Origin: CAYMRB01 sp964392615
GTDB taxonomy: Bacteria; Planctomycetota; UBA8108
Assembly (NCBI GenBank): GCA_964392615.1
Contig: CAYMRB010000538.1
Coordinates: 1-6,035, forward strand
Length of the DNA: 6,035 nucleotides
Direction: 5' to 3'
Below are positions 5,981-6,035 of the stretch, piece by piece (within the stretch, counting starts at the first letter, position 1; each line of letters opens with the position of its first letter). The notes under the pieces are model-generated. The model was given only the letters and a program-made list of their open reading frames with translations, did no database searches and was not told the origin of the DNA. The position numbers and the translations under genes are program-made.

Positions 5981-6035
5981 TCCGATTCCGATTCCGATTC
6001 CGATTCCGATTCCGATTCCGATTCCGATTCCGATT
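5981..6035. repeat. Hexanucleotide tandem array (TCCGAT)n, cut by window edge
   Basis: Nine perfect copies of TCCGAT plus one further base, without a single mismatch, start 12 bp after the last stop codon and reach the window end. The true length is therefore unknown. The two strands would encode Ser-Asp, Ile-Pro or Phe-Arg rightward, and Ile-Gly, Ser-Glu or Arg-Asn leftward. It may be an intergenic microsatellite, or part of a repeat-bearing gene continuing to the right. Confidence 0.97.

Noticed and set aside
5981..6035. CRISPR array
   Set aside because: The repeat unit is 6 bp with no spacers; it is a simple tandem repeat.

Overview
This is a compact, G+C-rich window (roughly two thirds G+C by eye) with six genes and almost no spare DNA, as in a free-living bacterial chromosome. 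The lipid-carrier sugar transferase and the secreted small protein fit a bacterium with a polysaccharide export pathway. The base composition and the hexanucleotide array at the right edge would suit a high-GC Gram-negative lineage such as Myxococcota or a relative, but nothing here fixes the taxonomy. There are no signs of transposons, integrases, CRISPR arrays, tRNA or rRNA.

Layout: two transcription units run apart from an intergenic region at about 2133-2389. The leftward unit is queC (7-cyano-7-deazaguanine synthase), then a GT4-type glycosyltransferase, then a 59-residue exported protein of unknown role. The rightward unit is an NAD-dependent nucleotide-sugar epimerase of the UDP-glucuronate 4-epimerase type, then a membrane-bound polyprenyl-phosphate hexose-1-phosphate transferase (WcaJ-like), then a second GT4 glycosyltransferase overlapping it by 11 bp. 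A pure (TCCGAT)n array starts 12 bp after the last stop codon and runs off the window.

The rightward genes make a coherent start of an exopolysaccharide or O-antigen pathway. The epimerase supplies an activated sugar, the transferase loads the first sugar phosphate on undecaprenyl phosphate at the inner membrane, and the GT4 enzyme extends the chain. The leftward GT4 enzyme may belong to the same pathway. queC serves queuosine or other deazapurine synthesis and looks like an unrelated passenger. No flippase, polymerase or chain-length regulator is in the window, so the cluster probably continues outside it.

The least ordinary part is the divergent intergenic region. It holds two promoter-like sequences, each with a perfect TTGACA, facing each other so closely that two polymerases could hardly bind together. 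They are followed by a leader of about 185 nt before the epimerase, with nested inverted repeats, two mutually exclusive hairpins and a possible closing stem just before a strong Shine-Dalgarno. This is a candidate regulatory RNA and matches no riboswitch or polysaccharide leader element I could recognise.
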